Assembly (NCBI RefSeq): GCF_901709675.1
Contig: NC_051093.1
Coordinates: forward strand, 2,997,053 to 3,061,052
Length of the DNA stretch: 64,000 bases
Reading direction: 5' to 3'
From: Syngnathus acus
Lineage: Eukaryota; Chordata; Actinopteri; Syngnathiformes; Syngnathidae
Made by a program: the position numbers and the translations under genes. Shown here piece by piece: positions 26,620 through 38,190 of the stretch; positions within the stretch are counted from its first letter, which is position 1, and each line of letters begins with the position of its first letter. The notes under the pieces were generated by a model that was not told where the DNA came from, searched no databases, and saw nothing but the letters and a program-made list of their open reading frames with translations.

Positions 26620-27244
26620 TTTTTGCACGCCGCTCATCGTCCCGGCTGAGCTCTCGACTGTTGACCGACCTCCGAGCTTCTTCAAGGTAACGGTCCAGTC
26701 TTCCTTCCTTTGCCTGCTTTTCTTTGTTTGTCTCGCATCCGTTTTTAAGGGCAAACGTTACAGGATGGAAAAGATCAACTTGAAGAAACCATGACACATG
26801 ACCTTTATGTTTTCATCCTCCCTGCTAATAGCAAGCTAAATACAAATCCTGAATGTTTTTGATTGAAAGTTGTCATTTATTTTTATATTGGTGTGAATGG
26901 TCGCTTGAATGAGGAGGGTCATGGCGGACAGGGTTAACTGTCCAATCATGTCAGCTGTCACTTCTCCCCTTCGTCACATGATCCACAGGCAGCTGACGCT
27001 AAAGTTAGCATCAGGGAGGGCGGGGCTGGTGTTGGTATGTTCCGATAGGCAGCTGGGGCAGGCGATGTGTGGCGGGCACTTTCATTATTTCTCAATCTCG
27101 TATTGTCTACGAGAGGTCACCAGGGTTAGAACATGCAAACACCACACAGGAGAGCAACCACATTCAAACCCAAGCATCAGAACTGCCTTGCTAAGTGCCA
27201 AAATGTGAAAAACACCTGATAATAGTGATGACATGCGTGCAGAC

Positions 27245-28122
27245 ATGGAGCGAACTTTCATCGCAGTGAAGCCGGACGGCGTCCAGCGAGGCCTGTGCGG
27301 AGAGATCATCAAGCGCTTCGAGCACAGAGGTTTCAGACTGGTCGCCTGCAAGATGATCCAGGTATGCAATATTCCGCCATATTCCGCCGACACTCCGACA
27401 TTGCGGCGCTTTTGTGCGGCAGGCGTCTGAGGATCACATGAAGACACACTACGCCGACTTGAAGGACACGCCCTTCTACGCCGGACTGTGCAAGTACATG
27501 GCGTCCGGACCCATCCTAGCCATGGTAACGTACTGAGTTGGCGTCATGTGAACGGGCGCTCGCCGTCGTAAATGGCACCGCGCTTATGACTATGTCCTGC
27601 ACAGGTGTGGGAGGGGCGGAGCATTGTTAAGCTGGCACGAATGATGCTGGGTGAAACCAACCCGGCCGAGTCCAAACCCGGAAGCATCCGAGGAGACCTG
27701 TGCATTGACATCGGCAGGTAAGCACTCGCTGGGCGGCCATGCTAAGCACACTGCTTGTGACGTGTCATTCCATCGGTGACTCGCGGCCGTGACATCTGGC
27801 TAGGTAACTAGCTTCCACACAACTCATGACTCATCATTTGAATTAGAGATTTACGTTAGACACTCACCATCTGTATCATGACTGGCATCAGGTTGAGTAT
27901 TAGCATCCATGCTAATTAGCATGAATGCTAAAGACACCACTAATGGCCGGTCATCCAGCTGAGAGACTAGGATCTGTACAATTTATTTATTTATGTTTCC
28001 CCAGGAACGTGATCCACGGCAGCGACACAGTGGAAAACGCCAAGCGCGAGATAGATTTGTGGTTCAAGGCTGCCGAGATGCTCAACTACGCCCCCTGTGC
28101 TCAAGCCTTCCTCTACGAGTAA
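27245..28122 (+). CDS. nme2: Nucleoside diphosphate kinase, NME1/NME2 type
   Basis: Transfers the gamma-phosphate of ATP to other nucleoside diphosphates through a phosphohistidine; cytosolic hexamer in group I NMEs. Exons 27245-27361, 27423-27524, 27605-27717 and 28005-28122 total 149 residues, near the 152 of human NME1/2. Visible are [68 protein letters not shown] and the active-site [12 protein letters not shown] with the catalytic histidine in HGSD. The C-terminus AFLYE matches the usual YE end. The ATG sits 2 nt inside exon 2 after a noncoding first exon. The group I call is firm; nme2 versus another close paralogue is not settled by the sequence alone. Confidence 0.9.
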
Positions 28123-28150
28123 AATTCAAGAGCGACGGAATGCGCTTGTC

Positions 28151-28156
28151 AATAAA
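28151..28156 (+). terminator. Poly(A) signal of nme2
   Basis: AATAAA lies 29 bp after the nme2 stop codon (TTGTCAATAAAGCC), followed by T/G-rich sequence around 28190-28215. This implies a very short 3' UTR. Confidence 0.85.
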
Positions 28157-28344
28157 GCCTCATGAGAACAGGTCACACTGTGATGTTCACTTTTATTGTG
28201 TGCTTGTATGTGCATCATTTTGTTAAGCCAGCAACATTTCAACTTTCTGTACGTATTTAAAAGCTATTCACACCACTTCAGCCGCACAACTTAGCAGACT
28301 GACAAAAACATTCCACTGACAAAATACTTCCCAACAAGTTTATT

Positions 28345-28901
28345 TCATCTATTTATTTGTTTGGTCGTTGATCTTCTAGATGTCATTTCATTGGTTTTCT
28401 TTTTCTGTGATAAAGCCATAACTGCTGAATTGGCACAAAATATGAACTGAAAACATGCTTTGTTGATATTACCAATAATATTAAACTGCAACCCAGCCCA
28501 GCAGGAATTTGCCAGAACGTTCAAAACACCAATCCTACTGAAACACTGGCCCGTCTGCATGAATGCTGTAAATGCACCAAAATACGCTTTAAATTTTTCA
28601 CACAGTAAATTTACTGGTCTCATAATTTACTGAAATACTTCAGCGGTTCAACATCATGCAAGTCATCAAAAACCATCAAAAGTTAACTGGACTTACGTTT
28701 CCATGACTTGACTTTCTTGCACGGGCCGACTCTGCAGCGTTGAACTGTGTGTGCAAACAGGTTAGACTAAAATAGAATGAAATAATTATCTGATTAAAAA
28801 AAAGAAGACTGCTCTTATAAACCCAACAAACGAGAATTTCGCAAGTTTACCTCTGAAACTTGTGGTGCGTCAGCGAACCTGCTGCCATCAAGCCAGCACA
28901 T
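28345..28901 (-). ncRNA. Candidate small spliced transcript, noncoding or micropeptide
   Basis: Three candidate minus-strand exons with consensus splice sites: one ending at 28851 (donor GTAAAC), 28744-28697 (CACACAG acceptor, GTAAGT donor, 48 bp), and one from 28446 (TTTTCAG acceptor) to a reverse-strand AATAAA at about 28339-28344. Joined, two frames stay open. One runs from the ATG at 28901 to a stop at 28347-28345 (about 66 residues, Lys/Arg-rich end MTSRRSTTKQINR) whose TGA abuts the AATAAA. The other starts MAAGSLTHHKFQ. I do not recognise either peptide, so this could equally be a lncRNA or chance splice motifs. Confidence 0.25.
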
Positions 28902-29460
28902 TCTGGCTGCGCGCCCACCAGATCACGTGACAAACATGAAAATGGCCACAGGGTGGCACTGTTTCTCCCTTCAACGAGGCTCAAGCAAAATCTGGCTGCA
29001 ATTACGCCTACTGTCGATGCCTTCAAAGACTCCTTCACATTCACAGCATATTCACAGATAAAATTGATCATAAAATTGACTTCCTTCACTATTTCAACCC
29101 TCGTGCACACACGTAAAAAGAAAAAGACACGTAACCACTCACTCGTGGCCGCATTTATAAATACTGGCATGCACACATTAAACTCACAACCACACATACT
29201 AACACACGCCAGGTGAGAATATTGCATTGTGGGTATTTGAACACTGGGGTAATTCTGATTGTTGCAACATAACCGCAACACTCCACACACGTACACACAA
29301 ACCACAAAAAAAACAAAAAAAACACCGCAAGTGTGGGTGTGGTAGGTTTCCTAAAATGACTGAAGCAGGTTTGCGCACATACAGCGTCGCCACGACAATG
29401 GCACACCTTGATCATCGCATATTTCTCAAAACAAGTTTGAACTTGACTCGGGCGAGTGAA

Positions 29461-29485
29461 GGGGGGGGGGGGGGGGGGGGGGGGG
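29461..29485. repeat. Poly-G tract, 25 nt
   Basis: Uninterrupted G25. Runs of this kind can form G-quadruplex structures, and their length is often unreliable in assemblies. Confidence 0.97.
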
Positions 29486-29670
29486 TCACCTTGGGCGGAT
29501 CACCTGTCAATCACACGACTAACACGTCTTTCACACACTTGAGCAATAAAATATTGATGACTTTTTTTATGATTTATTGATACAAAGAGTGCACAAGTGC
29601 ATAATCTACAGTGCCAAAAGGCCAGTTATGTCCACAATAAAAAAATGTCAATATGTCAATAAGTACGAAA

Positions 29671-29834
29671 GAGGATTAGGGCCAGTGAAGAAGAAAAAAA
29701 AAGGGTGGTGACAGGATTCTGACTTTTTTTCTCAGAATTCTGACTTTAAAGTCAGAATAAAGTCAGAATTCTGAGGAAAAAAAATTCAGAATCCTGTCAC
29801 CCCCTTTTTTTTTTCTTCACTGGCCCTAATCCTC
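29671..29834. mobile_element. Long hairpin (MITE-like foldback element)
   Basis: The left arm GAGGATTAGGGCCAGTGAAG is matched exactly in inverted form by CTTCACTGGCCCTAATCCTC at the right end. The arms continue with poly-A/poly-T, then GACAGGATTCTGA and TCAGAATCCTGTC, and an inner CTCAGAATTCTGACTTTAAA paired with its inverse. The whole 164 bp can fold into nearly one continuous stem. No coding content; foldback MITE is the likely origin. Confidence 0.85.
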
Positions 29835-30491
29835 TTCCGTAGTACGGAAGAGGCCTCTTCCGTACTCTTCTGTACAAGAGTAACAGCAAAGTCCTAAAAG
29901 AGAAGAATTAAAACAAAGGAAATAACATACGATACAAAAAAGGTGAGAAGAAAATGCCAAAAAAGCTCAGGGAAGTGATTGACAGGTTATATAGAAATGT
30001 CCGCACCCACAACATAAATTCTTCATGAGGTGTGTGCATCCATTTGTGTGTGAATCCATTTGAACAGATAAATGTGTGAGTGGGTCTCAGTGTGTACGTA
30101 AGTCCTTGTATGTCCTATAGTTTCAAGCCTTTAGTCAATCACACATTTAGCCAAATACATCAAAACTCATTGGACGGACCCACCTCAAGCAGAGCCAGCA
30201 AATGAGCCCAATGTTGTATAATGGCTAAGTTGACGGATCACCTGACCTGAATCCAATTGAGCATGTATTTGACTTGCTAAACTAAAGGCAGGAAAATGTC
30301 CCAAGCAGCAAATGAAGACAGGATGAAATCCAGCATCTGATGATGTCAATGTTGTCCGCACCTCCACCCGCATGGGATTGCAAAGTTTTACTTCAGATTG
30401 TTCCTTTGTGCTCATTGTCCGTGTGCCGGCCGGGCATGACGGTGCACGTTCAAGTATAGAATGCTTTAAATTCCAGAGGGGGTCTCAAGCG

Positions 30492-30499
30492 AGATATAA
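30492..30499 (+). promoter_or_regulatory. TATA box of keratin copy 1
   Basis: GATATAAG lies 56 bp before the keratin ATG, in the position usual for compact keratin promoters. Confidence 0.65.
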
Positions 30500-30547
30500 G
30501 AAGGCTTCCGTTGCTTGCGGCGCATCCAGAGCCCCTGTCTGTTGAAC

Positions 30548-32256
30548 ATGACATCCTTTGCTCGCTCTCTTGGCTTTTCAACTGGAAGCCGTGTCGGCTC
30601 CCGGCAGGCCCCCAGCGTGTACGCCGGCGCTGGAGGCCAAGGGGTGCGCATCTCCAGCGTGGCCGCCCCTCGGTGTTTCTCCTCTGCCGGTGCCGCCATT
30701 GATTTGGCAGATGCCCTGGATGTACCAGACAGCGATAAGATTGCCATGCAGAACCTGAACGGTCGCTTGGCGACCTATTTGGAGAAGGTGCGCAAGCTGG
30801 AGGCGGCCAATGGGGAGCTCGAGCTGAAGATCAGGAACTTCCTTGAAAACGCCAGCACGCCGGAGAGCAGAGACTGGAGCGCCTACAACGGCCCAATTAG
30901 GGACCTCCAGGAGCAGGTCAGCGTACCACACCCACAATGTACTTAGGATAACATAAAATGTACTTAAAACAGCATTAATTTTTCTGATGACATTTTTTGT
31001 TGACTCCCAACATTTGAAAACCTTTGCCATCTCTGTGAAATATTGTCTATCGTAGATCTTTGACGCCACTCGCACCAACGTGTCTCTCCAACTGGACATA
31101 GATAACGCCAAACTGGCGCTTGACGACTTCAAGCTCAAGTGAGTCCCACACACGTCGATCATAATGCCACACGTTTTTTACGCTTCGCTTTGACTTGAGG
31201 TACAACAACGAGTTGGCTATGCGCCAGGCGGTGGAGGCCGATCTGGGCGGTCTGAAACGAATACTGGACGAGTTGACGCTCCGACTTGGAGATGCAAATG
31301 GAGGCTCTGAAGGAGGAACTGATCCACCTGAAGATGAACCACGAGGAGGTGAGAACAGCCTCAGCACAGGCCACACAGGAAGTCCAACTAACCACCTCTG
31401 CCATCCACAGGACCTCCTCGACATACAGTCTCAGATGAACGGACAGGTCAATGTAGAGTTAAACGCTGCCCCTCAGAAGGATCTCTCTGCCGTCTTGGCC
31501 GAAATCCGACTACATTACGAGAACGTCACCTCCAAGAACAGCACAGACCTGGATGACTGGTTTCAAGCCAAGGTGAATGTAAAATTTCAGTGTCTACCTG
31601 TGTAAACAATAATTCTGCTTCTTCTTGTCCTAAACCTGGCCAACATCCAGACAATTGAGCTCAATAAAGAAGTGGTGACGAGCGTCGAGACCCTGCAGAC
31701 ATCCAAAAGGGAGACAAGAGAATCGCAAAGAACTCTCCAGGATCTGCAGATCCAACTGGAAGCGGAACTCAGTCAGGTGAGCTCTCAGCAGACTTCGTCT
31801 TCACCGGATCTTTTTTGTTGTTGTTTCTAACTGCTTCGATTGAACGAATAATAGAAAGCGGCTTTGGAGGGAACGCTGGCCGAGACACAATCTCGCCACG
31901 CCGCCATGTTGCTAGGTTACCAGAGGCAAGTGGAGGGCTTGGAGGAGCAGCTGGTTCAGCTCAGAGCCGAAGTGGAGAAGTAGAAGGTCCAGTTTTCTGA
32001 GCTTCTGGACATCAAGACTCGACTGGAAATGGAGATCGCAGAGTACCGACGCCTGATTGATAGCGAGATGCAGAGGTGGGAGGCGGAAAGGTCATATAAG
32101 AATCCCACAAACTAAAAACCTCTTTGTCATGTGATTCGTGTTTGTCATGTGACTTTCTGCAGCTTCTCCGACGTCAGTAGTGCCCACCACCATCTGGCCA
32201 CCATCGCCAAGGAGACCACAGACGACGACAAAGATGACAGCTCAGAATCTGAATGA
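30548..32256 (+). pseudogene. Type I keratin pseudogene (cluster copy 1)
   Basis: Structure of an acidic keratin: exons 30548-30916, 31056-31138, 31200-31348, 31411-31572, 31651-31776, 31855-32075, 32163-32256, all with good splice sites. Head, coil 1A start ([19 protein letters not shown]) and helix end ([15 protein letters not shown]) are present. Two lesions break it. Exon 3 is 149 bp, where both sister genes have 157; the missing 8 bp fall near 31280 between DELTL and DLEMQ and shift the frame. An in-frame TAG at 31981-31983 replaces the Gln that follows VEK in coil 2. The tail would be acidic (DDDKDDSSESE), unlike the sisters. Promoter, introns and a poly(A) signal (about 32266) are intact, so decay looks recent. 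A pair of assembly errors is less likely, since one change is a substitution. Confidence 0.85.
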
Positions 32257-32708
32257 TGTGATCACAATAAAAAAAAATGTGACAAACTGATGTTATTTTT
32301 TGGATCAACAGTACAACTGCTTATTCTTACGATTCCGCAATCGGCGTAGGCGATGGTGCATTATATCAAAACAATCACTTTATCGATCAAATAAACAATG
32401 TTGGATCAGATGGTGGTCGTTTCAGGTTTGTCAACTCATTCCTTGCACTAGTTGGACCAGCAAAACCAGTCAACATTTTGGAGTCAAACAGCTTGGAGGC
32501 ACCTCACAAGTGGGTTGGAGGTAGTGGTTGTCACCTAGGGTGTGTTCCGGGCCACTTCTCTAAAAAGGTATGAGGTGCAAACATACCGGCGCTGTGAGAT
32601 GATAATTGGCTGTTTAAGGCCTCGGGAGATCGCAACCCCACCAGGATGTTGTTCATTCCAGCTGCAGGGTGTGCCCCACCCCCCTTTGCCCCACCCTACT
32701 GCCAAAAG

Positions 32709-32716
32709 TTTAAAAG
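32709..32716 (+). promoter_or_regulatory. TATA-like box of keratin copy 2
   Basis: TTTAAAAG about 53 bp before the ATG of keratin copy 2, the same spacing as in copies 1 and 3. Confidence 0.65.
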
Positions 32717-32761
32717 GCTCTTTGGTCCTAGCAGGTCTTCAGTCTCTCCAGACTCTCCAAC

Positions 32762-34730
32762 ATGACGACCCGCAGCTATATGTCATCGTCCCGCATCAGC
32801 AGCTTGGGTGGCGCCAACATGAGCACCGGCAGCGTATACGGCGGCGCAGGCGGTTCTGGGGTCAAAATCTCCCAGATTGGCTTCGGAGGCGGCAGCATGT
32901 ATGGTGGCGCTGGCGGTTCCGGGATCCACGTCTCCAGAATCAGCTCGACCATGGGCGGCGCAGGTGGCTTCAATCTGGACGGCGCCATCGACATCTCCGC
33001 CAACGAGAAGTTCACCATGCAGAACTTGAACGACAGGCTGGCGAGCTATCTGGAGAAGGTGCGCAGACTGGAGGCAGCCAATGCAGATCTGGAGCTCAAG
33101 ATCAAGAACTTCCTTGCAAGCCAAAGTGGTCCTGCGACCCATGACTGGACCACCTTCTTTGCGCGAATCAGAGATCTGCAGGCTGGGGTGAGGTCAACTC
33201 TACAGTACATGTCAAATTACCCCACTGATCAAGAATAACAGCACGCTTATCGTGCTTTCGAGATGTTCAAAGCATCCAGTATAGGCGGTCTGTCTTGTCT
33301 CAGTAGTAGTTATCTCATTTAATGGAAAAATGCCAGAGACTCTCATCGCCTGTCATCACTCAGATCCAAAATGGCGCTCGTTCCAACGCCGCCCTGATTC
33401 TTGCCATCGACAACGCCAAGCTGGCCTCAGACGACTTCCGCGTCAAGTGAGTGATGCCTCGAAAAGCCTGAAGACTTTGAATGATTGAACATCTGGATTT
33501 CAAAATTTAAGAAACCTTTTGGCTGAAACATCTTAAACACAGTCTAGTTGCCTTCATTCCACATTTTCTAATGACCAACATCTAATTGTGAAAATGCAAT
33601 GATGATGTTCAGGTATGAGAACGAGCTGGGTATGCGCCAGGTGGCCGAGGCCGATGCGGCTGGCCTGAAGCGGGTTCTGGATGAGCTGACCATAAGTCGC
33701 ACCGACTTGGAGATGCAGGTGGAGGGTCTGCAGGAGGAACTTATTTACATGAAGAGGAACCATGAAGAGGTGAAAACTTGGAGATTCCTAAAATTCATTG
33801 AAGGCCACACAAGGGGTCATTCTAATCACCACTGCCGTCCATAGGACCTCATCGCCCTGCGGTCCCAGATATCTGGAAACGTCAACGTGGAGGTGGACGC
33901 CGCCCCTCAGCAGGACCTCTCCACCGTCTTGGCTGGAATACGAGAGCATTACGAGAATGTCGCTGCAAATAACCGCAGAGACCTGGACAACTGGTTCCAG
34001 GCCAAGGTGAGTTTGAAAGCTCGTGAGTAATGAGCCAAAAGCAGTCGTCTCCATGCGTTAAACTGAGCTTATGTCCAGTCCGCCGAGCTCAACAAAGAAG
34101 TGACGGTGAACCTGCAGACGACCAAGAGCGAGATGACCGAACTGCGTAGAACTTTCCAGAACCTGCAGATCCAACTGCAGGCGGAGTTCAGCCAGGTGAT
34201 CCTGCAGCAGCCAAAGATGTTATGATCAGTCTCCGACTTCAGATCAAACGAATTCCAGTAGATGTGAAACTTGATCGTTATCAGTTCCGCTGAATGTTTG
34301 TTTGCACAGCGAGATGACAGGTGTAATTGCCTTTCTTTGTCTAACTTTGCACCAAATGATTGGGCTGGCAGAAAGCGGTTCTGGAGGCAACGCTGGCCGA
34401 GACGCAAGCTCGCTATTCTGCCATGTTGCAAGGCTACCAGAGGCAGGTGTCGGCTTTGGAAGAGCAGCTGGCGCAGCTCAGGACTGAAGTGGAGAACCAG
34501 AAGATCCAGTACGCCGAGCTTCTGGACATGAAGACACGGCTGGAAATGGAGATTTCAGAGTATCGCCGCCTGATAGACGGAGAGGGCGTCAAGTGAGCCA
34601 CTCGGGAATTGCTTGTGAAATCCAAGCCAGAGCAGAACTAAAGTCCCACTTTGTTCTTGTCTTATGCAGCACCAACAAAAACTCTCGGGTCGTCATCGTG
34701 CAGGAGGTCCACACCACAAGCAGCAGATGA
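32762..34730 (+). CDS. Type I (acidic) keratin, cluster copy 2
   Basis: Acidic intermediate-filament subunit that pairs with a type II keratin in epithelial cytoplasm. Exons 32762-33187, 33364-33446, 33613-33769, 33845-34006, 34079-34195, 34372-34592, 34670-34730 give 408 residues. The head is Gly/Ser-rich with two [14 protein letters not shown]-type repeats. The rod begins [20 protein letters not shown] and ends in [16 protein letters not shown]; the tail is short ([16 protein letters not shown]). Exon 5 is 117 bp against 126 in both sisters, a clean loss of three codons after LNKEV in coil 2. Coil 2 lacks the intron that copy 3 has after its FQMQ residues, as does copy 1. A teleost krt13/krt15/krt17-like type is likely, but I cannot name the orthologue. 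Confidence 0.92.
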
Positions 34731-34777
34731 GGAGCAGGAAGAACGTCATCACCACACTTCCTCTTTATGTCCCCTCC

Positions 34778-34783
34778 AATAAA
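34778..34783 (+). terminator. Poly(A) signal of keratin copy 2
   Basis: AATAAA 47 bp after the stop codon of keratin copy 2. Confidence 0.8.
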
Positions 34784-35216
34784 AAAAGTCTGACACCATT
34801 GGTGGTTTTTTTTTTTTGTCCTTCCACCATCTATCCATTTATATAAATATACAAGACTGGATAAGTGAGAGTCCAAGCTAAACTTCACAGACAACACACA
34901 CAGTCCACATGGAGAGATGGAAACACAGAACTTCTAATTCTGGCACAGATGTGCTGACCCCCTTTCACTCACAAAACAAAATCAGACACAGAAAAAAAAT
35001 AAGAAAAATATTTGAACCTGTATTTTCCAATACAACTCCAAACCTCTACGTGACAATATTGCAGTTCACAATCAATCTGTACCTAATAACATGACAAAAA
35101 TGTAAAAACCTGTCTTTTGTACTCACTCAGCGTTGGTGGTTCTAGACAAAATTCATCCTCCTTTTCTCCTCAGGGGATGTTCTTGTCCTTCTGCGGTGCG
35201 GTTGTTGTTGTGTTGG

Positions 35217-35249
35217 ATAGCTAGCTAGCTAGCTAGCTAGCTAGCTAGA
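35217..35249. repeat. (AGCT)n tetranucleotide repeat
   Basis: Eight TAGC units form a self-complementary microsatellite between keratin copy 2 and the TIR element. Confidence 0.9.
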
Positions 35250-35430
35250 GCAGCAGCAACTAGCCAGCTGCTGCTCTGGAAGTGGCAAATTCGTCCTTTT
35301 CCAGGTTGAAACAACCCAGCAAGTTACCTCTGATCAACCAATCTGAGGGCAGAAAAACACTGACGTCACTCTCTGTCCTTGGCAAGGTGTGTTGAATCAA
35401 ACATCTAATTAAAAAAAAATCTAATTGAAA

Positions 35431-36740
35431 TACCGTATTTTCCGGACTATAAAGCGCACCTAAAAACCTCAAATGTTCTCAAAAGCCGACAGTGCGCCTT
35501 ATAGTCAGGTGCGCCTTATATATGGACCAAATTCCGGCCCGCGGGCCAAATGCGGCCCACGTCTAAATTTAAACTGTCTCAAAACATTGTGTCATAAAAT
35601 CAATCATAAGTGGTCCGCTGAAGACTATGAATCATGAATCAAAAAGACTATGGATTATTATTTTGTGATTATAAAGTAATTTGTTGCATCTGAAGTTGAA
35701 ATAAAAAAGATAAAATGGAGAATGATTTGATTTGGATTAAAAATCTGACATGATGCAACCTGGCCTGTTTACTGCAGTCACAAACACCAATATCACCCTT
35801 CTTATTCATACAACAATAACAACAATAAAACAAACTTAAAACATCTAATAAAAGATTCATTCAACTTACATAAAATTGTTAATTTGTTATTATTTTAATC
35901 TTTAACTTTAAAGTTTACCGATCTATCTGACTGTTTTGTTTTGTACTTATTAAAGTAAGCTTTACGTGTTTATTTTGTGTGTTGTGTGATATTAACATTA
36001 TTGATATATTGTTATTGTTTCACTATTTCAAGTTATTATATTGTGTCTGACTTCATAACACCAAGTCGGGTTGTTGTGATGCGTCTAGTGTGTTGGTGGA
36101 GTGTCCAGTGCATGTCACTTCTCACTGTCAACCCTCACCGCTGGCTAGCAGTATGCGAACGGGAGAGCCGAGTGCGTAAGTCTCTCCCTGCCAGTACATA
36201 GCCTCTCTAACAGCAAGCCCTATGTAGTGCCTCCACGCGGCGACACATGGTAACTGGGTACAACACGGACCCAGGCTAAACTACAAGGGACTCGGAGGAG
36301 GTTTGGCCCCTAGACGTGCGGCACGCAGGCCCACCGGTGTGTGGACACGCCCTGGTGCCCACGAACCAGCCCCCAACTATGGGTTAAATAGTACCACTGC
36401 CCAGTGGGCTCCTCGGGAGAGGAATGGGCTAAGGGAGTCAACCCCGACAGAAAATCAATTTCCCCTTTGGGTTAGCGTCAGGAAGGGCATCCGGCTGTAA
36501 AAAGTTTTGCTCCAAAAATTCTCAGTATGGCTAGAGACGGCCATATCGAGAACCCAGTCCAACCCAGCGGCGCCTGGAAAGCGGACTTTAAAACGACGAT
36601 GATGATGATATATTGTGATTGCATTAATGCTGCGCCTTATAGTCCGGTGCGCCTTATACATGGACAAAGGTTTAAAATGGGCCATTTATTGAAGGTGCGC
36701 CTTATAGTCCGGTGCGCCTTATAGTCCGGAAAATACGGTA
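35431..36740. mobile_element. DNA transposon with perfect 20-bp terminal inverted repeats
   Basis: The left end TACCGTATTTTCCGGACTAT is inverted exactly at the right end (ATAGTCCGGAAAATACGGTA, 36721-36740). Sub-terminal GCGCCTTATAGTCCGGTGCG motifs repeat at both sides (35493-35525 and 36632-36722). No transposase is visible, so it is non-autonomous. The interior (about 36030-36600) looks like a second, inserted element: GTCAGGAAGGGCATCCGGCT and a (GAT)n run resemble the 3' end of a fish retroelement. The superfamily is not assigned; this TIR is, from memory, abundant in fish genomes. Confidence 0.85.
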
Positions 36741-36744
36741 AATA

Positions 36745-38125
36745 AAAACAACCACCATTGCATGTGTTGTTGGCCAGCAATCGGGTATTTGAAGGTATTT
36801 GGTAGATTACATTGACATTGCATCACAATCTGACTGAAAAAAATAAAATATGTATATAAAACCCACTCTACTGGAATCTAGACATTCACATACTTACCGA
36901 CTTAGTCATTTGTCAAATGTCAATGACATTGACTTCAGTGTGTATCAAACTGACAGATGTTTCCAACATTTTGGTTTCCTCAATTAGTTACCTAATAAGA
37001 GTGAAAACCAGAAAGAGCTTGTAATAGATTGTACTTGTTATGCAGTCAAGTGTGTGGAATGAAACAGGTCAGGTTGAGCGTCATTCAGAAGCATCAGTGT
37101 GATGATTGATGATTGACGAGCGCTAAATGACACTGCGCATCGTGTTGTAAAGTTCAGAAGGGGAAAACTTGGCGTTTGGACTTGACTCAAAGTCAGGGCT
37201 AAGCTAGATAAACAATGGCCATGTCAACAACCAAAGTCGGTGATTAGGGCAGAGAAAAATCTCAAAATGAAAATGTCGTTGGCGCGAACCTTGCAATAAA
37301 CTGCACGGCAGCAGCACGAAGGTTCATAAATCACAAGATGAATCTTCTGTCAGTGAGTTCACAAATCAACCCGTCAAGAAATTACTGTCAATCACCTCTA
37401 GGCAAAAGTGCCTCGACAAAACCAAAAACGAAGAAAACAAATGTAATAATATCTTGGAGACACAGATAAACTTAAAGTTCATTGTACATTCTTGCAATCA
37501 GAAAGAACAAGAATACAGAAAAAACAAGTCAAAGACTTGGGTGTGAACCTTGCGGAACGCCATGTGGCAGATCCTGAATCGGAAGACAAATCATGTCAAC
37601 AATCTTGCAGATCAACCTGTCAAGAAATGTGCATGAATCATTCCCAAGAACACCTCAACAAAGAAATGGAGGAGAAACAACGTTGCAGAAGGAGACTTCA
37701 TCTCGGAGATGTGAATAAGTTTCAAGATGATTTTAGTCTGTTGCAAGTGCACTTCTTTGTTTTCTTACGACCTGCCCCACCATTTTAACGGAGTGCTGCC
37801 TTTTATCCAACTAGCATTGTCTTCTACGATCTAAAGAAGACGATCTTGTCTTTCTTGATCATCTGATCTGATAAAAGATTGTAAACAGAGATGAAGCAGA
37901 AAGAAAGAGATGGAAAGAGTCCAAAGAGCAACTCAAGTTCTCTTGTGCTGTCTTAAAAAAGCAAAAGTGGCGTGCGTCCAGTCGGACTTGCTGGTTTTCA
38001 TTCCTCAGCAGTGACATTCCCTCCTCCAAGTTGGTGTCAATGGTGACCCCCCCTTCTCCTCCACTCCGGCCCCCACCACACCCACATACCAGATTGACAG
38101 ACTGACACATACACAATTGACAGAG
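36745..38125. other. Spacer upstream of keratin copy 3
   Basis: No convincing exon. One plus-strand frame around 37492-37788 (SCQQSCRSTCQEMC segment) has no ATG, splice support or recognisable family. Confidence 0.5.
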
Positions 38126-38131
38126 AGACTC

Positions 38132-38139
38132 TTTAAAAG
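38132..38139 (+). promoter_or_regulatory. TATA-like box of keratin copy 3
   Basis: TTTAAAAG 59 bp before the ATG of keratin copy 3. Confidence 0.65.
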
Positions 38140-38190
38140 CCAGCGGTACGCGCCCACTCGTCACTCTCCATCGAGCATCAGCACACCACC

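Larger units (their letters stand above)
28950..30480. other. Intergenic spacer upstream of the keratin cluster
   Basis: No exon recognised apart from the separately listed poly-G run and hairpin element. The sequence is AT-rich with several (CA)-rich patches. Confidence 0.5.

Noticed and set aside
37492-37788. Cys-rich open frame upstream of keratin copy 3
   Set aside because: No ATG at its start, no splice sites or poly(A) signal tied to it, and no recognisable family.
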